A stretch of DNA of 64,000 nt from assembly GCA_031216915.1 (NCBI GenBank), contig CM062295.1, forward strand, positions 183,038,927 to 183,102,926, in the 5' to 3' direction. Positions 35,356-47,841 of this stretch are shown piece by piece (within the stretch, counting starts at the first letter, position 1; the number at the start of each line of letters is the position of its first letter). The translations under genes were made by a program, and so were the position numbers. Under the pieces are notes generated by a model that had not been told where the DNA came from, made no database searches, and saw nothing but the letters and a program-made list of their open reading frames with translations. The DNA is from Pictodentalium vernedei. Lineage: Eukaryota; Mollusca; Scaphopoda; Dentaliida; Dentaliidae.

Positions 35356-36737
35356 CAAAAGGCCCCATTGGGGCCTGAGGTCGCTCACCTGACATGGTAG
35401 TCTAAGTATCAAACCAGGAACTTGACTTGAATAAGCTACATACGCCCCTCCTAAGAAAAGTATATACCAACTAGATGAAGTGATTGTGCCCACACAATAC
35501 ACAGGATTTTCCTTCTATTTTCAGTTCCTGCACTTTTACATCCCAAAATTGAGATAAACACATAAAAAACAGATTTTTTAAAATTTTTGTTCAGAAAAAG
35601 TCCCACCCGGCCCCCAAATTTTCAGTGTAAAAAAAAGTAAAAAAAAAAAAATTTTGTCTTAAAATTGACTGAAATGCATAAAAAACAAAAAAACAAATTC
35701 CGGATTTTGGTCCAAAATTTCTATGTCCGGAACGGGACCCCAAATTTTCAGCCTAAATATGAACCCAGGGACTTGGCTTGAACAAACTTGAATCTCACCC
35801 CCCTAAGGATGCTGCAAACCAAATATCAAAAGATTCTTATTGGAAGATCTGAAGAAGAAGATTTTTAAAGAATATTCCTCATACTGCACTAATTTAAACA
35901 TTTGGGCTTCAATAAACATGTGAAACAATCTTCCAAAGATGTTATATGTGAAATTTGAAAGCTTTTGGAGCAGTGGTTTGGGAGTAAAGTAGTCTTATAT
36001 GTTTTTCCTATTACCCACAGTGTTAAAAAATGCTGACTAAGCACTTTTTCAAAGTCCCAAAAAAGTACCCCATGATAAAACCGATAGCAATTTTTTTTTA
36101 CCATTCCATTCCATTCTGTTGGTCCTAAGGAAGTTTCACACTAAATAAAAATTCTCAGTGCCGTGCAGTTTTGGAGGTATGAGCGTTTTAAATTTGTTCT
36201 ATTTTTAGCTCCTGTAGTTCCCATGGGGCAATGAGGGGGGGGGGGGGGGGGGGTTGGCATAAATCAATTACTTATGACCTAATAAAATCTCATATCAAAT
36301 TTGGTTCAAATCAGCCTCTCGGTTTGGAAAATAGAAAATCTGGGCATGGCAAAAATTCTTGCCCCTCCCATAACGATGGCAAATATAACCCCTAGAACTT
36401 CTCTTGAACAAATCTGAGTCTATACCCTACAAGGAAGCTGCACACCTAATATCAAGTCTCTGCTACTGCTGGTTCATGAGAAGAAGATTTTTTAAGATTT
36501 AGGCTCACTTTTTGGGTGTGGCCCTACCAAGGGGCAGGTCAACTTGATTTGAACAAATTTGAATTGACATGCGATAGGGAACATGCACACCAGATTTGGT
36601 TCAAGTTGGTCGAGTAGTTTGTGAGAAGAAGTCGATAATGTAAAGTTAATGCCGGACGCCGGATGGACAGACGACAGACAACGATGGACGGAAAGTGATT
36701 AGTAAAGCTTCCCTTGAGCTTCGCTCAGGTGAGCTAA
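35356..36737 (+). mobile_element. family A element inside the C1 satellite
   Basis: The 5' end is CAAAAGGCCCCATTGGGGCC (hairpin) then GTCGCTCACCTGA. The 3' end is stem-loop AGCTTCCCTTGAGCTTCGCT then CAGGTGAGCTAA. CTCACCTGA pairs with TCAGGTGAG. It sits in the A run of the satellite (GTAAA left, AAAAAAGTATCACATTTG right). The core has only one or two 115-bp units, then the same 3' module as 20480-21354. A run of about twenty G lies at 36235-36254. Confidence 0.7.
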
Positions 36738-37617
36738 AAAAAAGTATCACATTTGTTTCAAGGGGTTAAAATTGAGAAAAATACCCTGTCACAGTAACCA
36801 CAATGGCAATATGCCAGTAAGGTGAAACTCTACTTGAAAAATATTCACTTGGAAGAAAAGAAAGACAAACCTCAAAACCTGCACATAAAAGTAAAAAAAG
36901 CATCACATTTGTTTCAAAGGGTTAAAATTTAGAAAAATACCCTGAAAATGTTACAGTAACCACCATGGCAATATGCCAGTGAAGTAAAACTCCATTTAAA
37001 AAAAATATCAAAACCTGCACACAAAAGTCCAAAACCTGCACACAAAAGTCCAAAATTAAAGAAAATAAGTAGCTAAAGGGTTAAATAATATAATACTAGC
37101 CCCAAGAAACATCCTAACATAAAATAGGAACCATGGCAATATGCTACAAGGTAGGTCGACACTTCCAAGAAAAGAAAGACAAACCTCAAATCCTGCACAT
37201 AAAAGTAAAAAAAGTATCACATTTGTTTCATGGGGTTAAAATTGAGAAAAATACCCTTTCACAGTAACCACAATGGCAATATGCCAGTAAGGTGAAACGC
37301 TACTTGAAAAATATCCACTTGGAAGAAAAGAAAGACAAACCTCAAAACCTGCACATAAAAGTAAAAAAAGCATCACATTTGTTTCAAAGGGTTAAAATTG
37401 AGAAAAATACCCTGAAAGGTTAAGGTAACCACCATGGCAATATGCCAGTCGGGTAAAACTCCACTTGAAGAAAAAATTTCAAAACCTGAACACAAAAGTC
37501 AACTAGAGGGGGTATCAGTACCCCGTGGCTCACCAACAGGTGGCCAATGTAAAGGGGTGGCTGGAGTAAAAAAAAAAAGTTCAAAACTTGCACACAAAAG
37601 TCCAAAATTAATGAAAA

Positions 37618-39202
37618 CAAGGTGGTATTAGTCCCCTACGGCGCTTTTGTGACATAAGGTGTTTTTGTCACACAAGACACTAGAGTATATAAGCATCTTG
37701 GATTTTGAAAAAAATATTGAGCGTGGATAATCCCCTCACAACCCTTTATCCATGTACCATATATGAAAGGCGTAGCTTGAACCATGTTGGAGGGAGGGGT
37801 GGTAACATAAAATAGAGCAAAAGCTTAAAAAACACAACAAAAATGGCCGCCATTCTGCCATTTTGGATTTTGAAAAATAAATATTGACTGTGCATCATCC
37901 CCTCAGAACCATTTATCCATGTACCAAATATGAAAGGTGTAGCTTGAGGCATATTAGAGGGAGAGGTGGTAACATAAAATCAGACAGATAGACAGATAGA
38001 CGGACAGACAGATGTTAGATTTTGAAAAAAAATATTGAGCGTGCATAATCCCCTCACAACCCCTTTATCCATGTATCATATATGAAAAGTGCAGCTTGAA
38101 CCATGTTGGAGGGGGCAGTGGTAACATAAAATAGAGAAAAAGGCTTAAAAAACACAACAGAAATGGTTGCCATGGTGCCATCTTGAATTTTTGAATAAAA
38201 AAAAGGGAACGTGCAACATCCCATTACAACCCTCTATCCATGTGCCAGATATAAAAAGTGTAGCTTGAGCCACGTTGGAGTGAGGGGTGGTAACATAAAA
38301 TAGAGAAAAAAGCTTAAAAAACACAACAAAAATGGCCGCCATGCCGCCATCTTGGATTTTGAAAAAAAAATATTGAACGTGCATCATCCCCTCCCAACCC
38401 TCTATCCATATGCCAAATATGCAAAGTGTACCTTGAACTATGTTGGTGGGAGGGGTGGTAACATGAAAATAGAGAAAAAAAGCTTAAAAAACACAACAAA
38501 AATGGCCGCCATTCCGCCATCTTAGATTTTGAAAAAAAATATTGGAGCGTGCATCATCCCCTCAGAACCATTTATCCATGTACCAATTATGAAAGGTGTA
38601 GCTTAAAGCATGTTGGAGGGAGAGGTGGTAACATAAAAAACAGACAGACAAACAGACGGATGGACGGACGGACAGACAAACGGACAAATTTTTGAAAAAA
38701 AATATTGAACGTGCAACATCCCATTACAACCCTATATCCATGTGCCAGATATAAAAAGTGTAGATTGAACCATGTTGGAGTGAGGGGTGGTAACATAAAA
38801 TAGAGAAAAAAGCTTAAAAAACACAACAAAAATGGCTGCCATGCCGCCATCTTGGATTTTGAAAAAAATATTGAACGTGCATCATCCCCTCCCAACCCTC
38901 TATCCATGTGCCAAATATGCAAAGTGTAGCTTAAACCATGTTGGTGGGAGGGGTGGTAACATGAAAATAGAGAAAAAAAGCTTAAAAAACACAACAAAAA
39001 TGGCCGCCATGACGCCATCTTGGATTTTGAAAAAAAAGATTTGAGCGTGCATCATCCCCTCAGAACCATTTACCCATGTACCAAATATGAAAGGTGTAGC
39101 TTAAAGCATGTTGGAGGGAGAGGTGTTTACATAAAAAAAACAGACAGACAGACAGACAGACAGACAGATGGATGGACGGACGGACGGATGGATGGACGGA
39201 TG

Positions 39203-39241
<39 letters not shown>

Positions 39242-39286
39242 GGAGTGCAAACCTATAGTCCCTTTACGGTTCCTGTAGGGGACTAA
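37618..39286 (+). mobile_element. family D element, ~165-bp core, inside C2
   Basis: The 5' end is CAAGGTGGTATTAGTCCCCT. The 3' end is TAGTCCCTTTACGGTTCCTG then TAGGGGACTAA. TTAGTCCCCTA pairs with TAGGGGACTAA. The core has about nine ~165-bp units, each with ATTTTGAAAAAAAATATTGA, CCCCTC.CAACCCT.TATCCATG and 'AAATGGCCGCCAT.CCGCCATC'. Blocks of (CAGA)n/(GACG)n occur at 37980, 38640 and 39140. The flanking satellite reads ATTAATGAAAA / TAAGCATCTAAAGG, close to the empty-site form AAAGAAAATAAGCAGC. Confidence 0.65.
39140..39242. repeat. (CAGA)n/(GGAC)n microsatellite of family D
   Basis: About 100 bp of CAGA and GACGGACGGATGG repeats just before the 3' hairpin of the family D element, the same position as the GACGGAC boxes of other families. 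Confidence 0.9.
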
Positions 39287-39289
39287 TAA

Positions 39290-42000
39290 GCATCTAAAGG
39301 GTTAAATAATATAATAATAACCCCTAAGAAGCATGCTAACATAAAATAGGAACCATGGTAATATGCTACAAGGAAAGTCTCCACTTTGAAAAAAGAAAGA
39401 CAAACCTCAAAACCTGCACATAAAAGTAAAAAAAAGTATCACATTTGTTTCAAAGGGTTAAAATTTAGAAAAATACCCTGAAAATATTACAATAACCAGC
39501 GTGGCAATATGCCAGTGAGAAAAAACTCCACTTAAAAAAAATATTAAAACCTGCACACAAAAGTACAAAACCTGCACAGAAAGGTCCAAAATGAAAGTAA
39601 ATAAGCAGCTAAAGGGTTAAATAATATAAAAATAGCCCAAGAAGCATCCTAACATAAAATAGGAACCATGGCAATATGCTACAAGGTAAGTCACCACTTG
39701 GAAGAAAAGAAAGACAAACCTCAAAACCTGCACATAAAAGTAAAAAAAAGTATCACATTTGTTTCAAGGGGTTAAAATTGAGAAAAATACCCTGTAACAG
39801 TAACCACAATGGCAATATGCCAGTAAGGTGAAAGTCTACTTGAAAAATATCCACTTGGAAGAAAAGAAAGACAAACCTCAAAACCTGCACATAAAAGTAT
39901 CACATTTGTTTCAAAGGGTTAAAATTTAGAAAAATACCCTGAAAATGTTACAGTAACCGCCATGGCAATATGCCAGTGAGGTAAAACTCCACTTAAAAAA
40001 AAATATCAAAACCTGCGCACAAAAGTACAAAACCTGCACACAAAAGTCCAAAATTAAAGTAAATAAGCAGCTAAAGGGTTAAATAATATAATAATAGCCC
40101 CAAGAAGCATCCTAACATAAAATAGGAACCATGGCAATATGCTACAAGGTAAGTCGCCACTTGGAAGAGAAGAAAGACAAACCTCAAAACCTGCACATAA
40201 AAGTAAAAAAACATCAAAACCTGCACACAAACGTCAAAATAAGTCAAAAATTTGATTCAAAGGGTTAAAATTAAGACGAAATACCCTGGAAAAGAGTTAA
40301 ATGTTATCGTGAACCCCCACAGCAATGTGCAAAGAAGAAAAAAATTTTTTTAAAGGCACAAAAATCCAAACCTGTAAACAAAAGAAGTCCAAAATTGAAG
40401 TAATTAAGCAGGAAAAGGGTTAAAGAATACAACGTAGCCCTAAGATGCATGTTTACATACAATAGAATGCATGGACATAGGCTACAAGGTAAATCTACAC
40501 TTGGAAGGAAGGAAAAAAAAAAACATGAAAACCTGCACGCAAACGTCAAAATAAGTCTAAAAATCTATTCAATGGGTTAAAAAAATTTTTAAAATGCACT
40601 GGAAAGATATCAATGTTATAATAACCACCACTGCAATATGCAGTGAGGTCAACCTCACTTGAAATTGGGTTTTTTATCACAACCTGTACATAAAAGTAAG
40701 AAACTGTAAGCCTAAGTCCAAAAGCTGTACATAAAAGTCCAAAAATGATGAAGTAATTCAGCAGGAAAAGGGTTAAATAATACAAACATAGTCCTAAGAT
40801 GCATGTTTACATACAATAGAAAGCATGGACATACGCTGCAAGGTAAATCTCCACTTGGAAGAAAGGAAAAAAAAAACATCAAAACCTGCACGCAAACATC
40901 AAAATAAGTCTAAAATTTGATTCAAAGGGTTAAAATTAAGACATAATACCCTGGAAAAGAGTTAAATGTTATAGTGAACCACCATAGCAATATGCAGAAA
41001 CTCTACACTTGGAAGAAAGGAAAAAAAAAAACCCATGAAAACCTGCACGCAAACGTCAAAATAAGTCTAAAAATCTATTCAAAGGGTTAAAAAAAATTTA
41101 AAAATGCACTGGAAAGATATCAATGCTATAATAACCACCACTGCAATATGCAGTGAGGTCAACCTCACTTGAAATTGGGTTTTTTCATCACAACCTGTAC
41201 ATAAAAGTAAGAAGCTGTAAGCCTAAGTCCAAAAGCTGTACATAAAAGTCCAAAATTGAAGTAATTCAGCAGGAAAAGGGTTAAATAATACAAACATAGC
41301 CCTAAGATGCATGTTTACATACAATAGAAAGCATGGACATATGCTACAAGGTAAATCTCCACTTGCAAGAAAGGAAAAAAAAAATATCAAAACCTGCACG
41401 CAAACATCAAAATAAGTCTAAAATTTGATTCAAAGGGTTAAAATTAAGACAAAATACCCTGGAAAAGAGTTAAATGTTATAGTGAACCACCATAGCAATA
41501 TGCAGAAACTAAAAAAAATTTTAAAAAGCCAAAAAATCAAAACCTGTACACAAAAGTTCAAAATATTTGAGTGCGGATGCCGACGCCGACATGAGGGCTA
41601 TGCCATAGGCTCACACAACTAACATTGGTGAGCCAAAAACCTGCACAGAAAAGTCAAAAAACTGCACACAAAAGAACAAAATTAAAGTAAATAAGTAGGG
41701 AAAGGGTTAAATAATATAATACTGGCCCTAAGAAGCATTCGAACATAAAACTGGAACCATGGCAATATACTGCAAGATAAATTACTCCTTGGAAGAAAAG
41801 AAAGACAAATATCAAAACCAGCACACAAAAGTCAAAAACCTGTACACAAAAGTCCAAAATTCAAGTAACTAAGCATGAAAAGGGTTGAATAAAATATTAC
41901 TGTCCCTGAAAAGCATGCTGACATAAAAAAAAAAATCCCCCCCAAAAAAAAATCAAAACCTGCACACAAAAATTCAAAATGTATGAATCTGGAAGCCGAC
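39290..42000. repeat. family C satellite, two monomer types
   Basis: 39290-40260 has the 'GGCAATATGC' monomers (about 145-170 bp). 40300-41500 and 41640-41990 have a variant whose pairs of monomers repeat at about 357 bp (CATATGCTACAAGGTAAATC near 40477, 40832 and 41338, the last gap being longer). The same two types occur at 47940-52730 and 52790-53840. Confidence 0.75.
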
Positions 42001-42131
42001 GCAGATGCCGATGACGCCAACATGAGGGCTATGCCATAGGCTCACACAACTATCATTGGTGAGCCAAAAAGGGCTACATGTACGCGAAGCATGGGCTACA
42101 GCTCCCGACCCAAAGGCATGTTCGAAGTAGC

Positions 42132-42753
42132 TAGGGCTGCAATGATTAATTGTAAAGTGGATTTATCGCAATTCATTCTCTGACGATATGTATCATGATT
42201 TGCTTGCACTGTTATCATGATACACATGGACCTAAAATTTAATAACACTTCAAAAATGTCCTCATTGTTGACTATTCACATCCATTACATGTAGTTTTCC
42301 ATTGAAATCGGGATTGTAGAAGTCTGAATTTACGTTAGCAGTGAAAAGCACAAACCATTAACTTCGCTCTTGAACCTTTATATACTATGATCCAACAAAT
42401 CACAAATTCCAAGGAAACAGAAAAGTGTGTCATGATGTTATATTGTCAGGAAGTTTGAAAAATCTAATTTCATTGAAATGAAGCTGCTTGACCCAAAACT
42501 GTATGATGATTTGTTATTCGGCCATTGTGTGGGTGGATATTATACTTTTCCCTCTACTCACCAGCCTAGTAGAAATGTGAGGACTCAAGAAGTAAATCAA
42601 ATCTGTAGTTATGGACCACCGTGTGACCCAGTGCTCCATAACTGCAGATTTCCTTATTGTGTCCTCATTTTTTGATGATTGAAGAGTATATTGTGATACG
42701 TATCGAATCATGATATGCATCGTATCATGAGAAAATCTATCGTTGCAGCCCTA
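42132..42753. mobile_element. hAT-type MITE with perfect 8-bp target duplication
   Basis: The ends are TAGGGCTGCAATGATTAATT and, inverted, TAGGGCTGCAACGATAGATT, a classic hAT terminus. GAAGTAGC occurs at 42124-42131 and 42754-42761. The interior (622 bp in all) has inverted subterminal 'TATCATGAT' blocks and no transposase. A 65-codon frame at 42478-42675 is not gene-like. Confidence 0.9.
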
Positions 42754-42806
42754 GAAGTAGCCTTAAAGGTATTGTGGGACAGAAAAAATTTCAAAGCGGA
42801 AAGACT

Positions 42807-44975
42807 GAACTAGAGGCTCTACAGATCCTGTAATCACTGACCTGGAACTACATATAAAAATGTGATTTTCCATAGGCTTTCCATGGTAACTAAGAGCTGC
42901 AATGGTGACCATGTTTACATCAACATTACATGAGGATCACTGGTAGAAGGTGTCTCCGTCCTCAATCAGGTGAAGTTTCAAAACATTTGAATCCATCAAA
43001 CAGAATCATAGAATGTCTCTGGTGGCCATATTTTTCAATCAACGTGAACAAAAAGAGGATCGTTTGTAGAGGGCCTCCTAAAGACCATTCCTGCCAAGTT
43101 TTGGTTCACGTCGGCTCAGTAATTCCAGAGAGAAGATGAAAATGGGATTTCCCATAGGGTTTTTCTATAGTAACTATAAACTGCAATTGTGGCCATGTTT
43201 GCAACACGATAACATTAAATGAGGAACGTTGGTAGAGGGTGTCTCAGTCATCAACCATGCAAAGTTTCAAAACATTTGGCCCTGTGGTTTCAGAGGAGAA
43301 GAGTTTTCAAAATTGACCAATCAGAATAAAAGAATGCTTCTGGCAGCCATGTTTTTCATCCAACAGGAATAAAATGAGTAACAGTTGTAGAGAACCTCTC
43401 ATAGACCATGCCTGCCAAGTCTGGTTCACATTGGCTCAGTACTTTCAGAGAAGATGATGAGAATGTGATTTCCTATAGGGTTTCTATAGTAACTGTAAGC
43501 CACAACTGCAGCCATAATTGCAACCCGATGAAGATTAAATGAGGATCATTGGTAGAGGGGGTTACAGTCATCAGTCACATTAAGTTTCAAAACATTTGGC
43601 CTTGTAGTTTCAAAGAAGATTTCTTGAAAATGCACACATTTATGAATTCTGTTTCAACACAAAAATCAGTAAAAGAAGGTTAAATATTTTGAAAATTGCA
43701 ATTTTCTTTCAAGACAGTATTCTCTTTCAAATAGCTTTGGCTAGGTAAAGGGTTACAGGAAACACATTTTGCTCTAATTTTGTCATAGATTTAATTTTGC
43801 TGGACAGCTACTGAGAAAACAAAATAAACAAAACTCCCATGCTTTTCCAAACACCTGTCATCAATCAGTATTTCAGATAAGTAACTTGAGAGTTTATAAT
43901 GTATTAACTGCAGTTGTTTACAGTAGTAGTCAAAATAAGTTGTAGGATAATCCTATAAACTATGTATCTTTTCTCTTCCTACACTGATAAGACCAGAAGC
44001 TGGCATCATTTTCAGGAAAGCTCTCACTGAAAGCTTTCCAGAAAATGTCAGATCCTGATCTTGTCAGGGCAGGAGCAGTAGTTTACTTAGTTTATTGCAG
44101 TTCTGCTACAACCTATTTTGACTTGTATTGTATACACAATATTTTGGGGTTTTTTCAGTTCTCAGTGGAGAAAACTGGAACCAACCCTTACCAGATTCTC
44201 AAAAACAAGTATTTTGCTGATAGTACCGATCTTCGCACAGACAGGAGAGGCATTGGATTAAGCATTAGCATATAGCCTCTGGTGGCCACATATTTCCATC
44301 CTCTCATAGACCATTCCTGCAAAATTTGGTTCACGTCAGCTCAGTAGTTCCAGAGAAGATGAAAATATGATTTCCCATAGGGTTTCTATAGTAACTGTAA
44401 GCCGCAATTGTGGCCATGTTTACAACCCGATCAACATTGAATGAGGATCGTTGGTAGAGGGGGTCCCAGCCATCAATTATGTGAAGTATCAAAACATTTG
44501 GCCTGGCAGTTTCAGAGGAGAGGATTTTTGAAAATCCACCAATCAGAATCAAAGAATGCCTCTGGCGGCCATGTTTTTCAACCCACGGGAACAAAATGAT
44601 GATCATTTGTAGAGGACCTCCCATAGACCATCCCTGCCAAGTTTGGTTCACGTCGGCTCAGTAGTTCCAGAGAAGATGAAAATGATTTCCCACAGGGTTT
44701 GTATAGTAACTATAAGCCGCAATTGTGGCCATGTTTGCAACCCGATCAACATTAAATATGGATCGTTGGTAGAGGGGGTCCCAGTCATCATTTATGTGAA
44801 GTATCAAAACATTTGGCCTGGCAGTTTCAGAGGAGAAGATTTTTGAAAATCCACCAATCAGAATCAAAGAATGCCTCTGGTGGCCATGTTTTTCAACCCA
44901 TGGGAACAAAATGAGGATCGTTTGTAGAGGACCTTCCATAGACTATCACTGCCAGATTTGTTTTCACATGAAGAT
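42807..44975 (+). mobile_element. family B element, second copy, 3'-truncated
   Basis: It starts GAACTAGAGGCTCTACAGAT, hairpin ACAG-ATC-CTGT, then CACTGACCTGG, as at 4242. It has the same order of ~300-bp units, the same middle segment (43620-44270) with the foldback, and units starting near 44347 and 44663. It stops near 44975 without the 3' hairpin. Confidence 0.65.
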
Positions 44976-45538
44976 TTTCAACACTAATTTATTTTTATAA
45001 TTTTTATACCAGTCCATTTCAGTTTGTTACAAAAACTTCATACAAAAGAACTACAAATTAATTACAAAAATCCATTCTTCTCCATTTCTGAATTTTGTGG
45101 TTGGTTATTCACTGACTTGAGAAAACCTGAAACCTGTTATGAGAGACCACCTGTCTTGAGAGACCACTTTTGTGTGGCCCAAAGGGCGGTCTCTCAAGAC
45201 AGGTTCTACTGTATTCCTTTTTGCATCTCAGGCAATCATAATAAATGAAAATATGATCAAAAAGATTTGAAAAAGGCTTGATAAAAAAAAATTTGCACAA
45301 TTCAGAAAAATTGTGTTTTCACAGCTCGGATACCCCCACACCCCCCTCCCCCATGTCTAATAAAACAATTCTAGCCTCACCCTGAAATAACCCTTATATT
45401 TCAGGATGGAAAAATGTCAAAAACTGCAATAAATCAAAAAACAGCTATCTCCTAATTTTTAGAGCCCTACAACATACATGTACTAAAATCTGATGCATTT
45501 GAATTTTTTATCCCATTACCCCCTATGACATCAACCAA
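44976..45538. other. gene-free segment with a foldback
   Basis: 45150-45203 is a hairpin: CCTGTCTTGAGAGACC and GGTCTCTCAAGACAGG are exact complements, and TTCTACTGTA follows. This looks like a short DNA-transposon MITE. The rest holds no recognisable gene. The open frames at 45024-45300 read through the hairpin. Confidence 0.6.
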
Positions 45539-45575
45539 TGGGGGAGGGGGGGAGGGGGGGGAGGGGAGGGGGGGG
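45539..45575 (+). repeat. G-rich tract (G-quadruplex-prone)
   Basis: Runs of four to eight G separated by single A over 37 bp. Four or more G-runs with one-base spacers meet the usual quadruplex pattern. Directly upstream of the ~117-bp array. Confidence 0.85.
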
Positions 45576-45587
45576 TAATTCTACAAA

Positions 45588-46046
45588 TAATTATCAGAAA
45601 TTTAATTAATGAAGCACTGGGTACAACTTTTATTGTACCAGTTTTCAGATGTAGCTTTAAATGTGCGAAATTTCATAAAAATCGGAGTGCTAATTATACA
45701 AATTATCAGAAATTGAATTAATGAAGCACTGGGTACAACTTTTATTTTACCAGTTTTCAGAATTACATAGCTTTAAGCGTGTCAAATTTCATAAAAATCA
45801 GAGAACTACCCTGAACTATACAAATAATTATCAGAAATTTAATTAATGAAGCATCGAGTACAACTTTTATTTTACCAGTTTTCAGAAGTGCATAGCTTTA
45901 AGTGTGCCAAATTTCATAAACATCAGAGGGCCAATTATACAATTATCAGAAATTTAACTAATGTAGCACTGGGTACAACTTTTATTTTACCAGTTTTCAA
46001 TAGTACATAGCTTTAAGTGTGCCAAATTTCATAAAAGTTGGAGAAC
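45588..46046. repeat. ~117-bp tandem array, four units
   Basis: AATTATCAGAAATTTAATTA recurs near 45590, 45704, 45828 and 45941, followed by 'GTACAACTTTTATT.TACCAG' and 'AAATTTCATAAAAATC'. It joins directly to the family A 3' module at 46047. Confidence 0.85.
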
Positions 46047-47032
46047 TACCCCAAATTTTCAACCTAAATATGAACCCAGGGACTTGGCTTGAACAAACTT
46101 GAATCTCTCCCCCCCCCCCCCCCCCTAAGGATGCTGCATACCAAATATCAAAAGATTCTTATTCGTAGATCTGAAGAAGAAGATTTTTAAAGAATATTCC
46201 TCATACTGCACTAATTTAAACATTTGGGCTTCAATAAACATGTGAAACAATCTTCCAAAGATGTTATATGTGAAATTTGAAGCTTTTGGAGCAGTGGTTT
46301 GGGAGAAAGGTAGTCTTATATGTTTTTCCCATTGCCCACAGTGTTAAAAAATGCTGACTCAGCACTTTTTCAAAGTCCCCAAAAAGAACCCCATGATAAA
46401 ACTGATTGCAATTTTTTTTTACCATTCCATTATGTTGGTCCTAAGGAAGCTTCACACCAAATAAGAATTCTCAGTGCCATGTAGTTTTGGAGATATGGGC
46501 GTTTTAAATTTTTTCTATTTTTAGCTCCTGCAGTTCCCATGGGATGATGGGAAAAACAATTTGGGCATAAATTAAGTACTTATGACCCAATAAACCCTCA
46601 CATCAAATTTGATTCAAATCTCCCTCTCAGTTTGGAAAATAGAAATTTTTGGAGTGACAAAAATTCTTGCCCCTCTCATAACAACGGCAAATATAGCCCC
46701 ACAAACTTCTCTTGAACAAATCTGAGTCTACACCTCAAAAGGAAGCTGCACACCTAATGTCAAGTCTCTGCTACTGCTGGTTCATGAGAAGAAGATTTTT
46801 TAAGATTTAGGCACACTTTTTGGGCATGGCCTTACCAAGGGGCGAGGCAACTTGATTTGAACAAAATCAAATTGCGATGTCATAAAAACTATTATCTCAA
46901 ATATCAATTAAATTGGTTCAGCAGTTTGGGAGGAGAATACGCAAACACCATGTTCACGGACAACGGACGACGGCAGACGACGGACAGTGAGAGATTACTA
47001 TAGCTCTCCTGACTGAAAGTCAGGTGAGCTAA
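46047..47032 (+). mobile_element. family A 3' module joined to a different core
   Basis: It matches 20480-21354 and 35720-36737 from 'CCAAATTTTCA.CCTAAATA' to the 3' stem-loop AGCTCTCCTGACTGAAAGTC then AGGTGAGCTAA. A C run of about 17 lies near 46108-46126. The 5' hairpin of family A is absent, and the 117-bp array takes the place of the 115-bp array. Confidence 0.65.
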
Positions 47033-47125
47033 CAAATTATCTGTATTTTCATTTGTGTATTTTGTGTCGTTAAACACTCAATTTAATTGCAATAGATGAA
47101 CTGAGGACATGATAACTCAGATGAG

Positions 47126-47841
47126 CAGGGAGGGATCCAGGAATTTTTGGGGACACCTATTTTTCAATTGAGGATGTCCCCAAATAAATTGACATGTCTT
47201 AATACAGATCAATAGACCACTCCATGTCTTTTGACATGCTTTTTATCAGCTGCATGTGTATAGATTCTACTAAATAGTGGAAATACAGTAGAACCCTGTT
47301 AATTGAATAGCCACTTTGTCAGTGAAAATTATTCAATTAACAGGAGTATACAATTAAGAGGGATTTGTCACTGTGCTGTATTCTAGAGATAAACTGAGCA
47401 TTTATTCTATTATATCATGTTTGAAAGAGCCCATGGAGCTCTGTCAAACAAGACATAATAGATTAAATGCCTGTAATGGATGTACTGCGACCAAGTATGT
47501 CTATAAACAAGGAGAATTTGGTCATTTTCAGGTCATTTCCATGACATATTGCTACATTTTTTATTCACTTAACAGGAGTGTACTCTATAACCCATATGCA
47601 TTTAACAGGGCAAATTTGCATTGAAAGTATGGCAAATGGTTTAGTGTTTGGAAATTATATCCATTTAACAGGGTTATTCAATTAAGAGATATACAATTAA
47701 GTGAGGATTCACCGTAATTGCTTCAAACTGGTAGATTTCAAAGTTGAATATTTTCCTGCAGGAATTTGGGGACATTTGGGCTACAGAGTTTGGGTGCCCA
47801 CAACTGTAACAGGTATCAAATTGGCTCTGGATCCGTCCCTG
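47126..47841. mobile_element. hAT-type MITE with 8-bp target duplication
   Basis: The ends are CAGGGAGGGATCCAG and CTGGATCCGTCCCTG. CAGATGAG occurs at 47118-47125 and 47842-47849. A pogo-like MITE occupies 47286-47714, so the element proper is about 287 bp. Confidence 0.85.
47286..47714. mobile_element. pogo/Tigger-like MITE inside the hAT MITE
   Basis: It begins CAGTAGAACCCTGTTAATTG and ends, inverted, CGGTGAATCCTCACTTAATT. TA flanks both sides (47284-47285, 47715-47716). Internal blocks of 'TTAACAGGG' and 'ATTCAATTAA' repeat the terminal motif. There is no transposase. Confidence 0.8.

Larger units (their letters stand above)
37502..41636 (+). mobile_element. family C element C2, nested in C1
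   Basis: The 5' end is ACTAGAGGGGGTATCAGTAC then CCCGTGGCTCACCAACAGG. The 3' end is GATGCCGACGCCGACATGAG, CTATGCCATAG, then AACATTGGTGAGCC. The flanks are CACAAAAGTCA and AAAACCTGCACA, which join to the normal satellite phrase. The core has two satellite types: the common one (39290-40260) and a variant with 'CTGCAATATGCAGTGAGGTC' and 'CCTGCACGCAAACGTC' (40300-41500). It hosts the family D element at 37618. Confidence 0.65.
28248..42066 (+). mobile_element. family C element C1, satellite-cored, heavily interrupted
   Basis: The 5' end is ACTAGAGGGGGTATCACTAC then CCCGTGGCTCACC. The 3' end is a CCGACGCAGATGCCGATGAC-type box, hairpin CTATGCCATAG, then GGTGAGCC. GGCTCACC at the start pairs with GGTGAGCC at the end. 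The core is the CCTGCACA.AAAAGT satellite. It contains four insertions: DIRS copy 2 (28736-35095), a family A element (35356-36737), a second C element (37502-41636) and a family D element inside the latter. Without these it would be about 2 kb. There are two 5' ends and two 3' ends in this interval, in the order start, start, end, end. Confidence 0.65.

Noticed and set aside
38145-39018. Minus-strand frames of 68-143 codons with repeated HIWHMDRGLGGDDARS
   Set aside because: They read the ~165-bp family D tandem units. The repetition follows the DNA unit, and no domain is known.
45150-45203. Hairpin as a microRNA precursor
   Set aside because: The ends (…TTCTACTGTA) look like DNA-transposon termini, and the stem is only 16 bp around a long loop. 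Small-RNA data would be needed.
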